A stretch of 64,000 nt of DNA, from assembly GCF_009363715.1 (NCBI RefSeq), contig NZ_CP045404.1, positions 712,001-776,000 on the forward strand, read 5' to 3'. The stretch comes from Roseovarius sp. THAF9 (GTDB lineage: Bacteria > Pseudomonadota > Alphaproteobacteria > Rhodobacterales > Rhodobacteraceae). A model generated the notes under the pieces. That model made no database searches, was not told the DNA's origin, and saw only the letters and a list, made by a program, of their open reading frames with translations. Of this stretch, positions 1 through 11,844 are shown one piece after another (the stretch's first letter is position 1; every line of letters starts with the position of its first letter). Position numbers and translations under genes: made by a program.

Positions 1-2
1 CC

Positions 3-395
3 GGAATCGGCGGCGAGACGCGGGTGACGCGGGTGCGGGACGGCGTGGCAGAGGATGTGGTCCTGAGGCTGGGGGCCGCGCCGGAGGAGCCGCCGCGGGA
101 GGTGACCGAGACCGGGGCGCGGAGCGTGATCCCGGGGATGGTGCTGGGCAATATCAACCCTGCCGTCATTGCAGAACTGGGCCTGCCGCTGATGGCGGAC
201 GGTGTCGTGGTATTGGAGCCGGGGCGTGCCGGATTGCGGGCCGGGTTGCGGCAGGGGGACATCCTGCGAGGGATCAATGGCGTAGCCGTCGAGGCCCCCG
301 GCATGGTCGAGCCGCTGCTGGAGGCAAGCGGACGGTGGCTGAGCCTCGACGTGCAGCGGGGCACGCAGCGCAGCACGCTGCGATTCAGGCTGTAG
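3..395 (+). CDS. Do-family serine protease, C-terminal PDZ fragment (5' end cut by window)
   Basis: The reading frame is open from the first bases of the window to the TAG at 393-395, so only the C-terminal ~130 residues are present. They form a PDZ-like fold: a LGLP segment, then GVVVLEP, the RAGLRQGDILRGINGVAV core and a closing beta strand rich in basic residues. This is the usual end of DegP/DegQ-type periplasmic serine proteases with two PDZ domains, which degrade or refold damaged envelope proteins. The catalytic domain lies outside the window and cannot be checked. The stop is only 2 nt before rarA, which suggests cotranscription. Confidence 0.75.
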   Translation, partial: GIGGETRVTRVRDGVAEDVVLRLGAAPEEPPREVTETGARSVIPGMVLGNINPAVIAELGLPLMADGVVVLEPGRAGLRAGLRQGDILRGINGVAVEAPGMVEPLLEASGRWLSLDVQRGTQRSTLRFRL

Positions 396-397
396 CC

Positions 398-1729
398 ATG
401 GGAGATCTGTTCGATACCGGCGCGAGTGCAAGCGACGACAAGGCGCATGACAGCGCGCCGCGCCCGTTGGCCGACCGTTTGCGGCCCAGGGCGCTGGCCG
501 AGGTGATCGGGCAGGAGAAGGTGATCGGGCCGGATGGGCCGCTGGGTGTGATGCTGGCCTCGGGCAGCCTGACGTCGCTGGTGTTCTGGGGGCCGCCGGG
601 GGTGGGCAAGACCACCATCGCGCGGCTGCTGGCGGATGAGACGGACCTGCATTTCGTGCAGATCAGCGCGATCTTTTCCGGCGTGCCGGAGCTGCGCAAG
701 GTGTTCGACGCGGCCAAGCACCGGCGGGCAAACGGGCAGGGGACTCTGCTGTTCGTGGACGAGATACACCGTTTCAACAAGGCGCAGCAGGACGGGTTTC
801 TGCCGCATATGGAGGACGGGACGATCCTGCTGGTGGGAGCCACCACCGAGAATCCGAGTTTCGAGCTGAACGCGGCCTTGCTGAGCCGGTCGCAGGTTCT
901 TGTGCTGGAGCGGCTGACCCTGGCGGAGCTGGAGCGGCTGGCGCAACGGGCGGAAAAGGAGCTGGACCGGGCGCTGCCCCTGGACGGCGAAGCGCGCGAG
1001 GCGCTGCTGGAGATGGCGGACGGGGACGGGCGCGCGCTGCTGAACCTGATCGAGCAGGTGGCGGCGTGGAAGACCGATGCGAAGCTGGATACCAATGCCC
1101 TGACGGCGCGGCTGATGAAGCGGGCGGCGCAGTACGACAAGTCGGGCGACGCGCATTACAACCTGATATCCGCGCTGCACAAGTCGGTGCGCGGGTCGGA
1201 CCCGGATGCGGCGCTCTACTGGTTGGCGCGGATGCTGGACGGGGGCGAGGACCCGCGATACCTGGCGCGGCGGATCACGCGGATGGCGGTGGAGGATATT
1301 GGCCTCGCCGATCCGCAGGCGCAGGCGGTGTGCCTGCAATCGTGGGAAACCTACGAGCGGCTGGGCAGCCCGGAAGGTGAGCTGGCACTGGCGCAGGCGG
1401 TGACCTATCTGGCGCTGGCGCCGAAGTCGAACGCGGCCTATGTGGCCTACAAGGCGGCGATGCGGGCCGCGAAGAAGACCGGCAGCGAGCCGCCGCCCAA
1501 GCACATCCTGAACGCGCCTACAGGACTGATGAAGGAGCAGGGATACGGATCGGGCTATGCCTATGACCACGATGCCGAGGATGCGTTTTCTGGGCAGAAT
1601 TACTTTCCCGACACGATGGAGCGGCCCGAGTTGTACAAGCCGGTCGAGCGCGGGTTCGAGCGGGAATTGGGCAAGCGGGTGGCCTATTTCGCCAAGCTTC
1701 GGGCGCGCAAAGACGACGCGGGGGGCTAG
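398..1729 (+). CDS. rarA: Replication-associated recombination protein A (RarA/MgsA AAA+ ATPase)
   Basis: Encodes 443 residues, the normal RarA length. The frame extends upstream to 335, but the ATG at 398 directly follows the protease stop and gives the conserved MGDLFD start. Walker A is GPPGVGKTT at residues 65-73, and Walker B is LLFVDEIHRF. The sensor-1 segment GATTENPSFE and the C-terminal MgsA region with NAPTGLMKE are present. RarA-family proteins act at stalled replication forks with the clamp-loader and RecA/SSB machinery in the cytoplasm. It is downstream of a Do-type protease. Confidence 0.95.
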   Translation: MGDLFDTGASASDDKAHDSAPRPLADRLRPRALAEVIGQEKVIGPDGPLGVMLASGSLTSLVFWGPPGVGKTTIARLLADETDLHFVQISAIFSGVPELRKVFDAAKHRRANGQGTLLFVDEIHRFNKAQQDGFLPHMEDGTILLVGATTENPSFELNAALLSRSQVLVLERLTLAELERLAQRAEKELDRALPLDGEAREALLEMADGDGRALLNLIEQVAAWKTDAKLDTNALTARLMKRAAQYDKSGDAHYNLISALHKSVRGSDPDAALYWLARMLDGGEDPRYLARRITRMAVEDIGLADPQAQAVCLQSWETYERLGSPEGELALAQAVTYLALAPKSNAAYVAYKAAMRAAKKTGSEPPPKHILNAPTGLMKEQGYGSGYAYDHDAEDAFSGQNYFPDTMERPELYKPVERGFERELGKRVAYFAKLRARKDDAGG

Positions 1730-2030
1730 ACGATTCCCACGCGGCGATTGTTGCCGGTGCGCGGAAATGTCGTTTTTTGAACAGTCGGTCATTAACCCGC
1801 GTCAGGGCGCGAAAACGCCTTGATTGCAAGCGGTTCAACAGTGCTGGCTAGCGTTTTGAACGTGCGAAAAAATTTCGTGATCCGCCATATGAAGGCTGGA
1901 AGCGACATTTTTTTCGTGTTTTGGTAACATCATGTCGTAAATGAGCCGCCCGTTCAGGGGAAACGACGCAAAGCTGCTTCGAAGGGCCGCGAAAGATGGC
2001 CTGGGAACAGAATAGTCATAGGGAGACATC
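1730..2030. other. Intergenic region upstream of the ABC importer operon
   Basis: 301 bp without a supportable gene. It is clearly more AT-rich than the flanking genes, with an A-tract near 1865-1871 and a T-rich run near 1908-1920, as expected for a promoter region driving the substrate-binding protein. I could not assign -35/-10 boxes with confidence. A GGAG-type ribosome site sits just before the ATG at 2031. Confidence 0.5.
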
Positions 2031-3644
2031 ATGACTGATATCAAAGATCAACTTCTGCTGGATCGACTGGCAGACGCGGCCCGCGAAGGGAAGATCTCGC
2101 GCCGGTCGTTCATGCACTACGCCGCCGCCGCGGGTCTGACCACCACGGCTGCGACCGGCCTGTGGACCGGCGCCGCGAAGGCGCAGCCCGCCAAGGGCGG
2201 CACGTTCCGCCTTGGCATGCACGACGGTAACACGTCGGACACGCACGACCCCGGTACTTACGTGACCTTCTCGATGATCCAGGTGGCGCACACCTACCGA
2301 TCCTACCTGACGCTGATCGAGCCCGATGGCTCGCTCGGGCCGGACCTGGCCAGCGAGTGGAGCGCGAGCCCGGATGCGAAAGAATGGACCTTTAAGATCA
2401 ACGACAACGCCACGTTCCACAGCGGCAACAAGGTGACGGCGAACGACGTGATCGCGTCGATGAACCACCACCGCGGCGAAGAGACGACCTCGGCGGCGAA
2501 GGCGCTGCTGTCGGATGTCGAGGAGCTTATCGACAACGGTGACAACTCGGTCACCTTCGTGCTGGCTTCGGGCAATGCCGACCTGCCGTGGCTGATGACC
2601 GACTATCACCTGGCGATCGTACCGGCGAACGAGGACGGGTCGGCAAACTGGCAGTCGGGCGACGGTTCCGGCCCCTACAAGATGGAAGAGGCCGAGTTTG
2701 GCGTGCGCTACAGCCTGACCCGTCACGAGGGCTGGCATCTGGAAGGCGCCTACTTCGATGACCTGCAACTGATCGTTCTGAACGACCCGAACGCGCGTCA
2801 GACGGCGCTGGTTACGGGCGACGTGGACGCGGTGACGCAGCTGGAGCTGAAGACGCTGTCGCTGTTGCAACGCGACCCCAACATCGAGATCGACGACGTG
2901 CCGTCGGCGGCGGCCATCACCATGCCGATGCTGTGTGACACGGCACCGTTCGACAATGTGGACGTGCGCAACGCGCTGAAGCTGGCGCTGAACCGGGATG
3001 AGCTGATCGAGAAGATCGCGTTCGGTGCGGCCACCAAGGCGAACGATTTCCACCATTCGCCCGCGATGCCGTACTTTCCGGAAGGCATCGAGCAGCGTGA
3101 ATACGATCCCGATCAGGCGAAATCGCTGCTGAAGAAAGCCGGCGCCGAGGACCTGACGGTGAACCTGAGCGTGGCCGACTCGGTCTTCTCGGGCGCGGTG
3201 GACATGTGTGTTCTTTACGCCGAGCATGCCAAGGCCGCGGGCATCACGATCAACGTCAACCGCGAGCCGAACGACGGTTACTATTCCGACGTGTGGCTGA
3301 AAAAGCCGTGGTGCGCGGTGCAGTGGGGCGCGCGTCCGACACCGGACGTGATGTATTCGCTGGCCTACAAGGACGACGCGGCCTGGAACGAGAGCCGGTG
3401 GCAGAACGAACGGTTCAACGAACTGCTGCTGCAGGCCAAGGCCGAGCTGGACGATGCCAAGCGCGCGGAAATGTACCGCGAGATGGCGATCCTGGCGAAG
3501 GACGATGGCGGTACCGTCATCCCGTTCTTCCCGAACTTCGTCTACGCGCGTCGCAAGAACGTGCAGCACGGCGAGAACCTTGCACCCAGCTGGCAGATGG
3601 ACGGCGCGCGCGCCTGCAGCCGCTGGTGGTTCGCCGACGCATAA
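2031..3644 (+). CDS. ABC transporter substrate-binding protein, family 5 (peptide/opine type), Tat-exported
   Basis: 537 residues, typical for SBP family 5 (DppA/OppA-like). The N-terminus carries a twin-arginine signal: SRRSF at about residues 23-27 followed by an Ala/Thr-rich hydrophobic stretch ending near AKA at 49-51. The mature part begins KGGTFRLG and contains the family features PDLASEWSAS, a WTFKIN segment and a long C-terminal lobe. It should deliver ligand in the periplasm to the permeases encoded just downstream. The substrate cannot be read from the sequence; dipeptides, opines and glycosides are all handled by this family. Tat export suggests folding before secretion. Confidence 0.9.
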   Translation: MTDIKDQLLLDRLADAAREGKISRRSFMHYAAAAGLTTTAATGLWTGAAKAQPAKGGTFRLGMHDGNTSDTHDPGTYVTFSMIQVAHTYRSYLTLIEPDGSLGPDLASEWSASPDAKEWTFKINDNATFHSGNKVTANDVIASMNHHRGEETTSAAKALLSDVEELIDNGDNSVTFVLASGNADLPWLMTDYHLAIVPANEDGSANWQSGDGSGPYKMEEAEFGVRYSLTRHEGWHLEGAYFDDLQLIVLNDPNARQTALVTGDVDAVTQLELKTLSLLQRDPNIEIDDVPSAAAITMPMLCDTAPFDNVDVRNALKLALNRDELIEKIAFGAATKANDFHHSPAMPYFPEGIEQREYDPDQAKSLLKKAGAEDLTVNLSVADSVFSGAVDMCVLYAEHAKAAGITINVNREPNDGYYSDVWLKKPWCAVQWGARPTPDVMYSLAYKDDAAWNESRWQNERFNELLLQAKAELDDAKRAEMYREMAILAKDDGGTVIPFFPNFVYARRKNVQHGENLAPSWQMDGARACSRWWFADA

Positions 3645-3649
3645 GAGGT

Positions 3650-3679
3650 TTTGCCCCGGTACCAAGGTGCCGGGGCAAA
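3650..3679 (+). terminator. Intercistronic hairpin between binding protein and permease genes
   Basis: A 14-bp inverted repeat (3650-3663 with 3666-3679, one G-T wobble) begins 5 nt after the binding-protein stop and is followed by CTTTT. Position and strength fit a partial terminator or mRNA-stabilising hairpin, the usual way ABC operons make more binding protein than membrane subunits. A role as full terminator is less likely because no separate promoter is obvious before 3839. Confidence 0.65.
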
Positions 3680-3838
3680 CTTTTGGAGGGGGCGGGACAC
3701 CGCCCCGTCCGGGCCGACGGGACGGCCAATAAAGCGCAGCAATAGCGCATGGGGCACGTCACACCGTCATAACATAATAAGCTGTGCGGATGCGGCCCGG
3801 GGACGGGCAAGGCGGACGCCCAACAGCAGGAGGGACAT

Positions 3839-4795
3839 ATGGGAGACATCTTAACGCTTGTCGGCAAGCGTCTCGGTCTCGGATTGATCATCCTATTGGT
3901 GATCTCGTTGATAATCTTCTTCATGGTCGAGCTGCTGCCCGGTGACATCGCGCAAGCGGTGCTGGGGCAGTCGGCGACACCGGAGAACCTTGCGGCGCTG
4001 CGCAGGGAAATGGGCCTCGACCAGCCCGCGATCGTCAGATACCTGGCTTGGCTGAGCGATGCCGTTACCCTGGATTTCGGTAGCTCCATCGTGACCGACG
4101 CGCGGGTGACCGAGATCATCGGCGAGCGGTTCATGAACACGCTGTTCCTTGCGGCCTATGCGGCAGTGATCGCGGTGCCGGTGTCGATCATCCTCGGCGT
4201 GATCGTGGCGCTGTTGCGCAACTCGATCTTCGATCGGGTGGCGAACGTCGTCTCATTGTCCTTCATCTCGTCGCCGGAATTCTTCCTGGGCTACATCCTG
4301 ATCCTCTATTTCGCGGTCAAGTGGGGCATGTTCCCGGCCATCGCGAGCCTGAGCGAGGGGATGAGTTTCCTCGATCTGCTGGAACGCACCTTCCTGCCAG
4401 CGCTGACGCTGGTGCTGGTGGTCATGGCGCACATGATGCGGATGACCCGCGCGGCGATCATCAACCTGCTCGCCAGCCCCTATATCGAGATGGCGCGCCT
4501 GAAGGGCGCACCGCCCTGGCGGGTGATCGTGAAACACGCGCTGCCCAACGCCTGGGCGCCGATCATCAACGTGGTCGCGCTGAACCTCGCGTACCTGATC
4601 ACCGGCGTGGTGCTGGTGGAGGTGGTGTTCGTCTATCCGGGCATCGGCCAGGCGCTGGTGGACGCGGTTTCGAAACGCGACTTCCCCGTAGTGCAGGCCT
4701 GCTGCCTGATCTTCGCGGCGACCTTCATTCTTCTCAACCTTGCGGCCGACGTTGGTGCGATCCTCACCAACCCGCGTCTGCGGCACCCGAAATAA
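3839..4795 (+). CDS. ABC transporter permease, DppB/OppB type
   Basis: 318 residues, starting 4 nt after a strong AGGAGGG ribosome site. It has an N-terminal membrane helix with LIILLVISLIIFFMVELLPGD, the LLPGD motif typical of DppB-type permeases. The EAA-like cytoplasmic loop (YIEMARLKGAPPWRVIVKHALPNA) contacts the ATPase. About six membrane segments are visible. It forms the translocation pore with the permease encoded 12 nt downstream, in the inner membrane. Confidence 0.93.
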   Translation: MGDILTLVGKRLGLGLIILLVISLIIFFMVELLPGDIAQAVLGQSATPENLAALRREMGLDQPAIVRYLAWLSDAVTLDFGSSIVTDARVTEIIGERFMNTLFLAAYAAVIAVPVSIILGVIVALLRNSIFDRVANVVSLSFISSPEFFLGYILILYFAVKWGMFPAIASLSEGMSFLDLLERTFLPALTLVLVVMAHMMRMTRAAIINLLASPYIEMARLKGAPPWRVIVKHALPNAWAPIINVVALNLAYLITGVVLVEVVFVYPGIGQALVDAVSKRDFPVVQACCLIFAATFILLNLAADVGAILTNPRLRHPK

Positions 4796-4807
4796 GGAGG
4801 GCGGACC

Positions 4808-6040
4808 ATGGTATTTGTAATCCTCTACTTCGCCCTGCTGCTCCTGCTGTCATGCGGGGCGGCCTATTACAATCAGCGGTCGGCGTTCCTGCTGCTGTTC
4901 TCGCTGACGCTGGTGTCGCTGGTGCTTGCGATCATCGGGGGCATTCCGGCGCTGCGCTTCGTGGCGATTGCCGCGGGACTGCTGCTGGCGGCGGGCATGA
5001 TGTCCTACGCGTTCCGCGAGTTCCTGACGGCGCTGGCGAGCGACGAGATGGCCAAGGAGCTGCGCACCGCGCCGCTGACCGCGGCCTTCGGGATGTTCGT
5101 GATCTTCGTCGTGGCGATCATGGGCATCTTCGCCCCGGCCATCGCGCCGCATGGCGAGGCCGAGATCATCAGCCAGGCCTTCGCGCCGCCGGACAACAAC
5201 ATGCTGCTTGGCGCCGACCAGCTGGGCCGGGACATGTTCAGCCGTATCATCTATGGCGCGCGGAACACCGTGGCGCTGGCGCTGTGCGGCACGGTGCTTG
5301 CGTTCATCCTGGGCGCGATGGCGGGCCTGTTGGCGGCCACGAAAGGCGGGTTCTTTGACGGCACGATGGGCCGGATCGCGGACGTGATCATGTCGATCCC
5401 GTCGCTGATCTTTGCGCTGCTGATGCTGTCGATCTTCGGCGGGTCGCTGGCCGCGCCTTCGACCAGCTTCTGGCTGCTCTTTGGATTTGCCGTGGTCGTG
5501 GGGGCGCTGTTCCTCATGGCGGCGGCGTATTCGGCGATCAGCTGGGTGGTCGGCGCCGCGATTGTCGCCGGTGTGGCCTTTGCCTTTGCGCTGGCGGGCA
5601 CGTCGCTGTTCGACGCCTCCGAGATCATCCTGATCCTTGTGGTCGCGATCATCTACTCGCCGCGGGTCTTCCGCCTGACGCGGGCGGTCGCGGGCAACGT
5701 GGTGGTGATGGACTATATCGAGGCCGCCAAGCTGCGCGGTGAAAAGAACTGGTACCTGATCCGGCGGGAGATCCTGCCGAATTCGACCGCGCCGCTGGTG
5801 GCGGAGTTCGGGCTGGAGTTCTGCTTCGTGTTCCTGCTGATCGCGGGGCTCAGCTTCCTTGGGCTTGGCATCCAGCCGCCCACGGCGGACTGGGGGTCGA
5901 TGGTGCGGGAGAACGCGACGCTGATCTCGTTTGGTGAGATCACGCCGCTTATTCCGGCCGCGTCCATCGCGCTGTTGACCGTGGCGGTCAACTTCGTGGT
6001 GGACTGGATGCTGCACCGGTCCTCGGGCTTGAAGGAGTAA
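4808..6040 (+). CDS. ABC transporter permease, DppC/OppC type, enlarged
   Basis: 410 residues, about 100 longer than usual DppC permeases. The conserved core is clear: LLGADQLGRDMFSRIIYGAR at about residues 133-152, the IPSLIFALL segment and the EAA-type loop YIEAAKLRGEKNWYLI. Two additions stand out. One is an N-terminal block of about 80 residues with two or three extra hydrophobic helices; the other is an internal block of about 50 residues with further hydrophobic stretches (around residues 217-270) before the EAA loop. It pairs with the preceding permease. What the extra membrane segments do is unknown. Confidence 0.9.
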   Translation: MVFVILYFALLLLLSCGAAYYNQRSAFLLLFSLTLVSLVLAIIGGIPALRFVAIAAGLLLAAGMMSYAFREFLTALASDEMAKELRTAPLTAAFGMFVIFVVAIMGIFAPAIAPHGEAEIISQAFAPPDNNMLLGADQLGRDMFSRIIYGARNTVALALCGTVLAFILGAMAGLLAATKGGFFDGTMGRIADVIMSIPSLIFALLMLSIFGGSLAAPSTSFWLLFGFAVVVGALFLMAAAYSAISWVVGAAIVAGVAFAFALAGTSLFDASEIILILVVAIIYSPRVFRLTRAVAGNVVVMDYIEAAKLRGEKNWYLIRREILPNSTAPLVAEFGLEFCFVFLLIAGLSFLGLGIQPPTADWGSMVRENATLISFGEITPLIPAASIALLTVAVNFVVDWMLHRSSGLKE

Positions 6041-6046
6041 AACGAC

Positions 6047-7747
6047 ATGGGCTTGAAAAAAACAGATGTCCTTCTGAAAATCCGGGACCTGAAGATCCAG
6101 GGCTACTCGGACGAAACCTGGGTCGACATCATCAAGGGTGTCGACCTGACCCTGCATCGCGGCGAGGTGATGGGCCTGATCGGGGAATCCGGGGCGGGCA
6201 AATCCACCATCGGCGCGGCGGCGATGGGCTATGCCCGCGACGGCACGCGGATCGTGGAGGGCTCGTCGATCGAGTTCGACGGGATCGAGCTGACCACGTC
6301 GTCGGAGGCCGAGAAACGGGCGCTGCGCGGATCGCGCATCGCCTATGTGGCCCAGTCGGCGGCGGCGTCGTTCAACCCAGCGCACAAGCTGATCGACCAG
6401 CACACCGAGGCGCCGGTGCAGTACCGCATCAAGAAGCGGCTGGAGGCGCAGGAGGACGCGGTCGAGCTGTATGAGCGGTTGCGCCTGCCCAATCCGGGCG
6501 AGATCGGATTTCGGTATCCGCACCAGGTGTCGGGCGGCCAGTTGCAGCGGGCGATGACGGCGATGGCCATGTCGTGCCGGCCCGACCTGATCATCTTTGA
6601 CGAGCCGACGACGGCCTTGGACGTGACCACCCAGATCGAGGTGCTGGCGGCGATCCGCGATATCGTGGATCAGTTCAACACTGCGGCGATCTACATCACG
6701 CACGATTTGGCCGTGGTTGCGCAGATGGCCGACACGATCAAGGTGCTGCTGAAGGGCGAGGAGGTTGAGGAAGCGCCGACCGACCAGATGCTGGAAAATC
6801 CGCAGGAGGATTACACCAAGTCGCTTTGGGCGGTGCGCAGCTTTACCAGCCCGCAGAAGCATCGCCCGACGGATGGCACGCCACCGCTGATTTCGGTCAA
6901 GAACGTGGATGCGTCTTACTCCAACGGGCCCAAGATCCTCGATGACGTGTCGTTCGACATCTACGAGGGGATGACGGTGGCCGTGGTGGGCGAATCCGGG
7001 TCGGGCAAGTCCACGACAGCGCGGGTGATCACCGGGCTGTTGCCGCCCTCGAAAGGCGAGGTTCTGTTCAAGGGCGAGCCCTTCCCGGCAAGTTACAAGG
7101 ACCGCTCGAAGGACCAGTTGCGGCAGTGCCAGATGATCTATCAGATGGCCGATACCGCATTGAACCCGAAGGTGCAGATCTCGGAGATCATCGGGCGGCC
7201 GGCGCAGTTCTATTCGGGTCTGAAGGGCACGGCGCTGAAGACCCGTGTCGATGAATTGTTGGACCTGATCGAACTGGAGCCGTCGAAATACTACAACCGG
7301 TATCCGCCCGAGCTGTCGGGTGGGCAGAAACAGCGGATCGGGATTGCCCGGGCGCTGGCGGCGGAACCCACCTTTATCGTCTGTGACGAGGTGACCTCGG
7401 CGCTGGACCAGCTGGTGGCGGAAGGCATCCTGCGGCTGCTGGACCGGCTGCAGAACGAGTTGAACTTGGCCTATATGTTCATCACGCACGACCTTGCCAC
7501 GGTGCGGTCGATCGCCGACGAGGTGGTGGTGATGCAGAACGGGCAGGTGGTGGAGCAGGGGCCGAAGGACGACATGTTCACGCCGCCGCACCACCCCTAT
7601 ACCGACCTGTTGCTGAGCTCGGTGCCGGAGATGGATCCGAACTGGCTGACGACGCTCTTGGAAGAGCGCGGCGTCGACAATATCGGCGACGCGGCCACGG
7701 CCAAGATCGACCCGGACGACGACAAGGTCGAGGGCACGCAGGTCTGA
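6047..7747 (+). CDS. ABC transporter ATP-binding protein, fused DppD-DppF type
   Basis: 566 residues containing two complete ATPase domains in one chain. Domain 1 has Walker A GESGAGKST, signature VSGGQLQRA and Walker B LIIFDEPTTALD. Domain 2 has Walker A GESGSGKST, signature LSGGQKQR and Walker B FIVCDEVTSALD. Both carry the H-loop histidine in ITHDLA. It supplies both nucleotide-binding sites for the two permeases upstream. The start is 6 nt after the preceding stop. It is the last gene of the operon and is followed by a terminator. Confidence 0.95.
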   Translation: MGLKKTDVLLKIRDLKIQGYSDETWVDIIKGVDLTLHRGEVMGLIGESGAGKSTIGAAAMGYARDGTRIVEGSSIEFDGIELTTSSEAEKRALRGSRIAYVAQSAAASFNPAHKLIDQHTEAPVQYRIKKRLEAQEDAVELYERLRLPNPGEIGFRYPHQVSGGQLQRAMTAMAMSCRPDLIIFDEPTTALDVTTQIEVLAAIRDIVDQFNTAAIYITHDLAVVAQMADTIKVLLKGEEVEEAPTDQMLENPQEDYTKSLWAVRSFTSPQKHRPTDGTPPLISVKNVDASYSNGPKILDDVSFDIYEGMTVAVVGESGSGKSTTARVITGLLPPSKGEVLFKGEPFPASYKDRSKDQLRQCQMIYQMADTALNPKVQISEIIGRPAQFYSGLKGTALKTRVDELLDLIELEPSKYYNRYPPELSGGQKQRIGIARALAAEPTFIVCDEVTSALDQLVAEGILRLLDRLQNELNLAYMFITHDLATVRSIADEVVVMQNGQVVEQGPKDDMFTPPHHPYTDLLLSSVPEMDPNWLTTLLEERGVDNIGDAATAKIDPDDDKVEGTQV

Positions 7748-7766
7748 GCCTGGCGGTCAGCAACAA

Positions 7767-7804
7767 AAAACGGCGCCCCGGAGACAGGGCGCCGTTTTCT
7801 TTTG
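7767..7804 (+). terminator. Rho-independent terminator of the ABC importer operon
   Basis: A perfect 8-bp GC stem (7771-7778 with 7787-7794, extended by A-T pairs) has an 8-nt loop and is followed by TTTTCTTTT. It is preceded by an A-run, so it could also serve the minus-strand gene ending at 7823. Confidence 0.9.
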
Positions 7805-7822
7805 ATGAATTCGTAAGGTGCG

Positions 7823-7945
7823 TTAGCCGGTGATGGCCATGCCCGACAGGACCATCGCGCCGACGATCAGGGCGTAGACGATTACCACGGCCTGCCACGT
7901 GGCGCTGTGGGCCTGCAATTCGCGGATCAGTTGGTCACGGTTCAT
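7823..7945 (-). CDS. 40-aa single-pass membrane protein, copy B of a tandem pair
   Basis: Minus-strand ORF of 40 residues starting MNRDQLIREL and ending GMAITG. The start is preceded by AAGGA at a normal distance. Residues 1-16 are polar and include HSATWQ (13-18). Residues about 19-38 are strongly hydrophobic and form one membrane helix. It shares 23 of 40 identical positions with the neighbouring small gene at 8054-8176, including R3, D4, REL (8-10), HSATWQ, VY (23-24) and VG (28-29). The matching length, ribosome sites and residue conservation between two copies argue for real genes. I do not recognise the family and assign no function. Confidence 0.75.
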   Translation of the reverse strand: MNRDQLIRELQAHSATWQAVVIVYALIVGAMVLSGMAITG

Positions 7946-8053
7946 GGCGGGTATCCTTTTCAGAGACGCCAAAGGCGCTAAACGAGTCTCACGTTCAACG
8001 CCGAAGGGATTGGTCGAGATGTTCTGGTGTGGCGCGGGCGCCGGGGTGTCGGG

Positions 8054-8176
8054 TTAGCTGATGATGGCGGAGGCCGACAGGATCAGCGTACCGACGAGGA
8101 TACCGTACACAAGAACCACCGACTGCCAGGTGGCACTATGCATACGAAGTTCCCGGTTCAATTCATCGCGGGTCAT
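8054..8176 (-). CDS. 40-aa single-pass membrane protein, copy A of a tandem pair
   Basis: Minus-strand ORF of exactly 40 residues starting MTRDELNREL and ending SAIIS, with a strong AAAGGAGG ribosome site 6-7 nt before its ATG. Its polar N-terminus contains HSATWQ at 13-18 and is followed by one predicted membrane helix (about 19-38). It is the paralogue of the gene at 7823-7945; the two lie 108 bp apart in the same direction. The conserved segment just before the helix suggests a specific cytoplasmic or interfacial contact. A small regulatory subunit of a membrane complex is one possibility, a stress-related small protein another; neither is shown. Confidence 0.78.
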   Translation of the reverse strand: MTRDELNRELRMHSATWQSVVLVYGILVGTLILSASAIIS

Positions 8177-8360
8177 GTTTGGCCTCCTTTGGCTAGCGGT
8201 CGCTCAAGCGGAACAGGTCGTTTGCTCCTACAATCCATCTAGTCAAAAATTATGGCGGCGCAATCCAAATTCGTTTCGGATTCTATGAAAATTTTGCATA
8301 GCCGATCTGGCCGCAGGACATGGCTGCGGGGGTTCTGGAAAGATATAATGTTTTCAAACT

Positions 8361-8385
8361 CTTGCGCGGGTGCGCTCCGCGCAAG
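8361..8385 (-). terminator. Hairpin downstream of carB
   Basis: A 9-bp perfect GC-rich stem (8361-8369 with 8377-8385) and 7-nt loop lies 10 nt beyond the carB stop, read on the minus strand. The T-tract after it is weak (AGTTTG), so termination efficiency is uncertain. Confidence 0.6.
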
Positions 8386-8395
8386 GAAATTTTGG

Positions 8396-11692
<3,297 letters not shown>

Positions 11693-11844
11693 GTGATCCC
11701 CCGGTGCGGCGCAAATTGTTGGCCTTATATTCATTACGCGGGACAGCGCAAGGGGCATCGGTCTTTGCACGCAGTGCGACGTATTTGGCAGTGCACTCCG
11801 GGCCGCGATTGCATAGATATCCAGCCAAACAAAGAGGACGTCTG

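Noticed and set aside
2016..3665. Long minus-strand open frame (about 549 codons) opposite the binding-protein gene
   Set aside because: Arg/His/Val-rich translation without any domain; typical antisense shadow in GC-rich codon usage.
4850..7594. 914-codon minus-strand frame opposite permease and ATPase genes
   Set aside because: Composition is Arg/His/Gln-rich and has no motif; the plus-strand genes are unambiguous.
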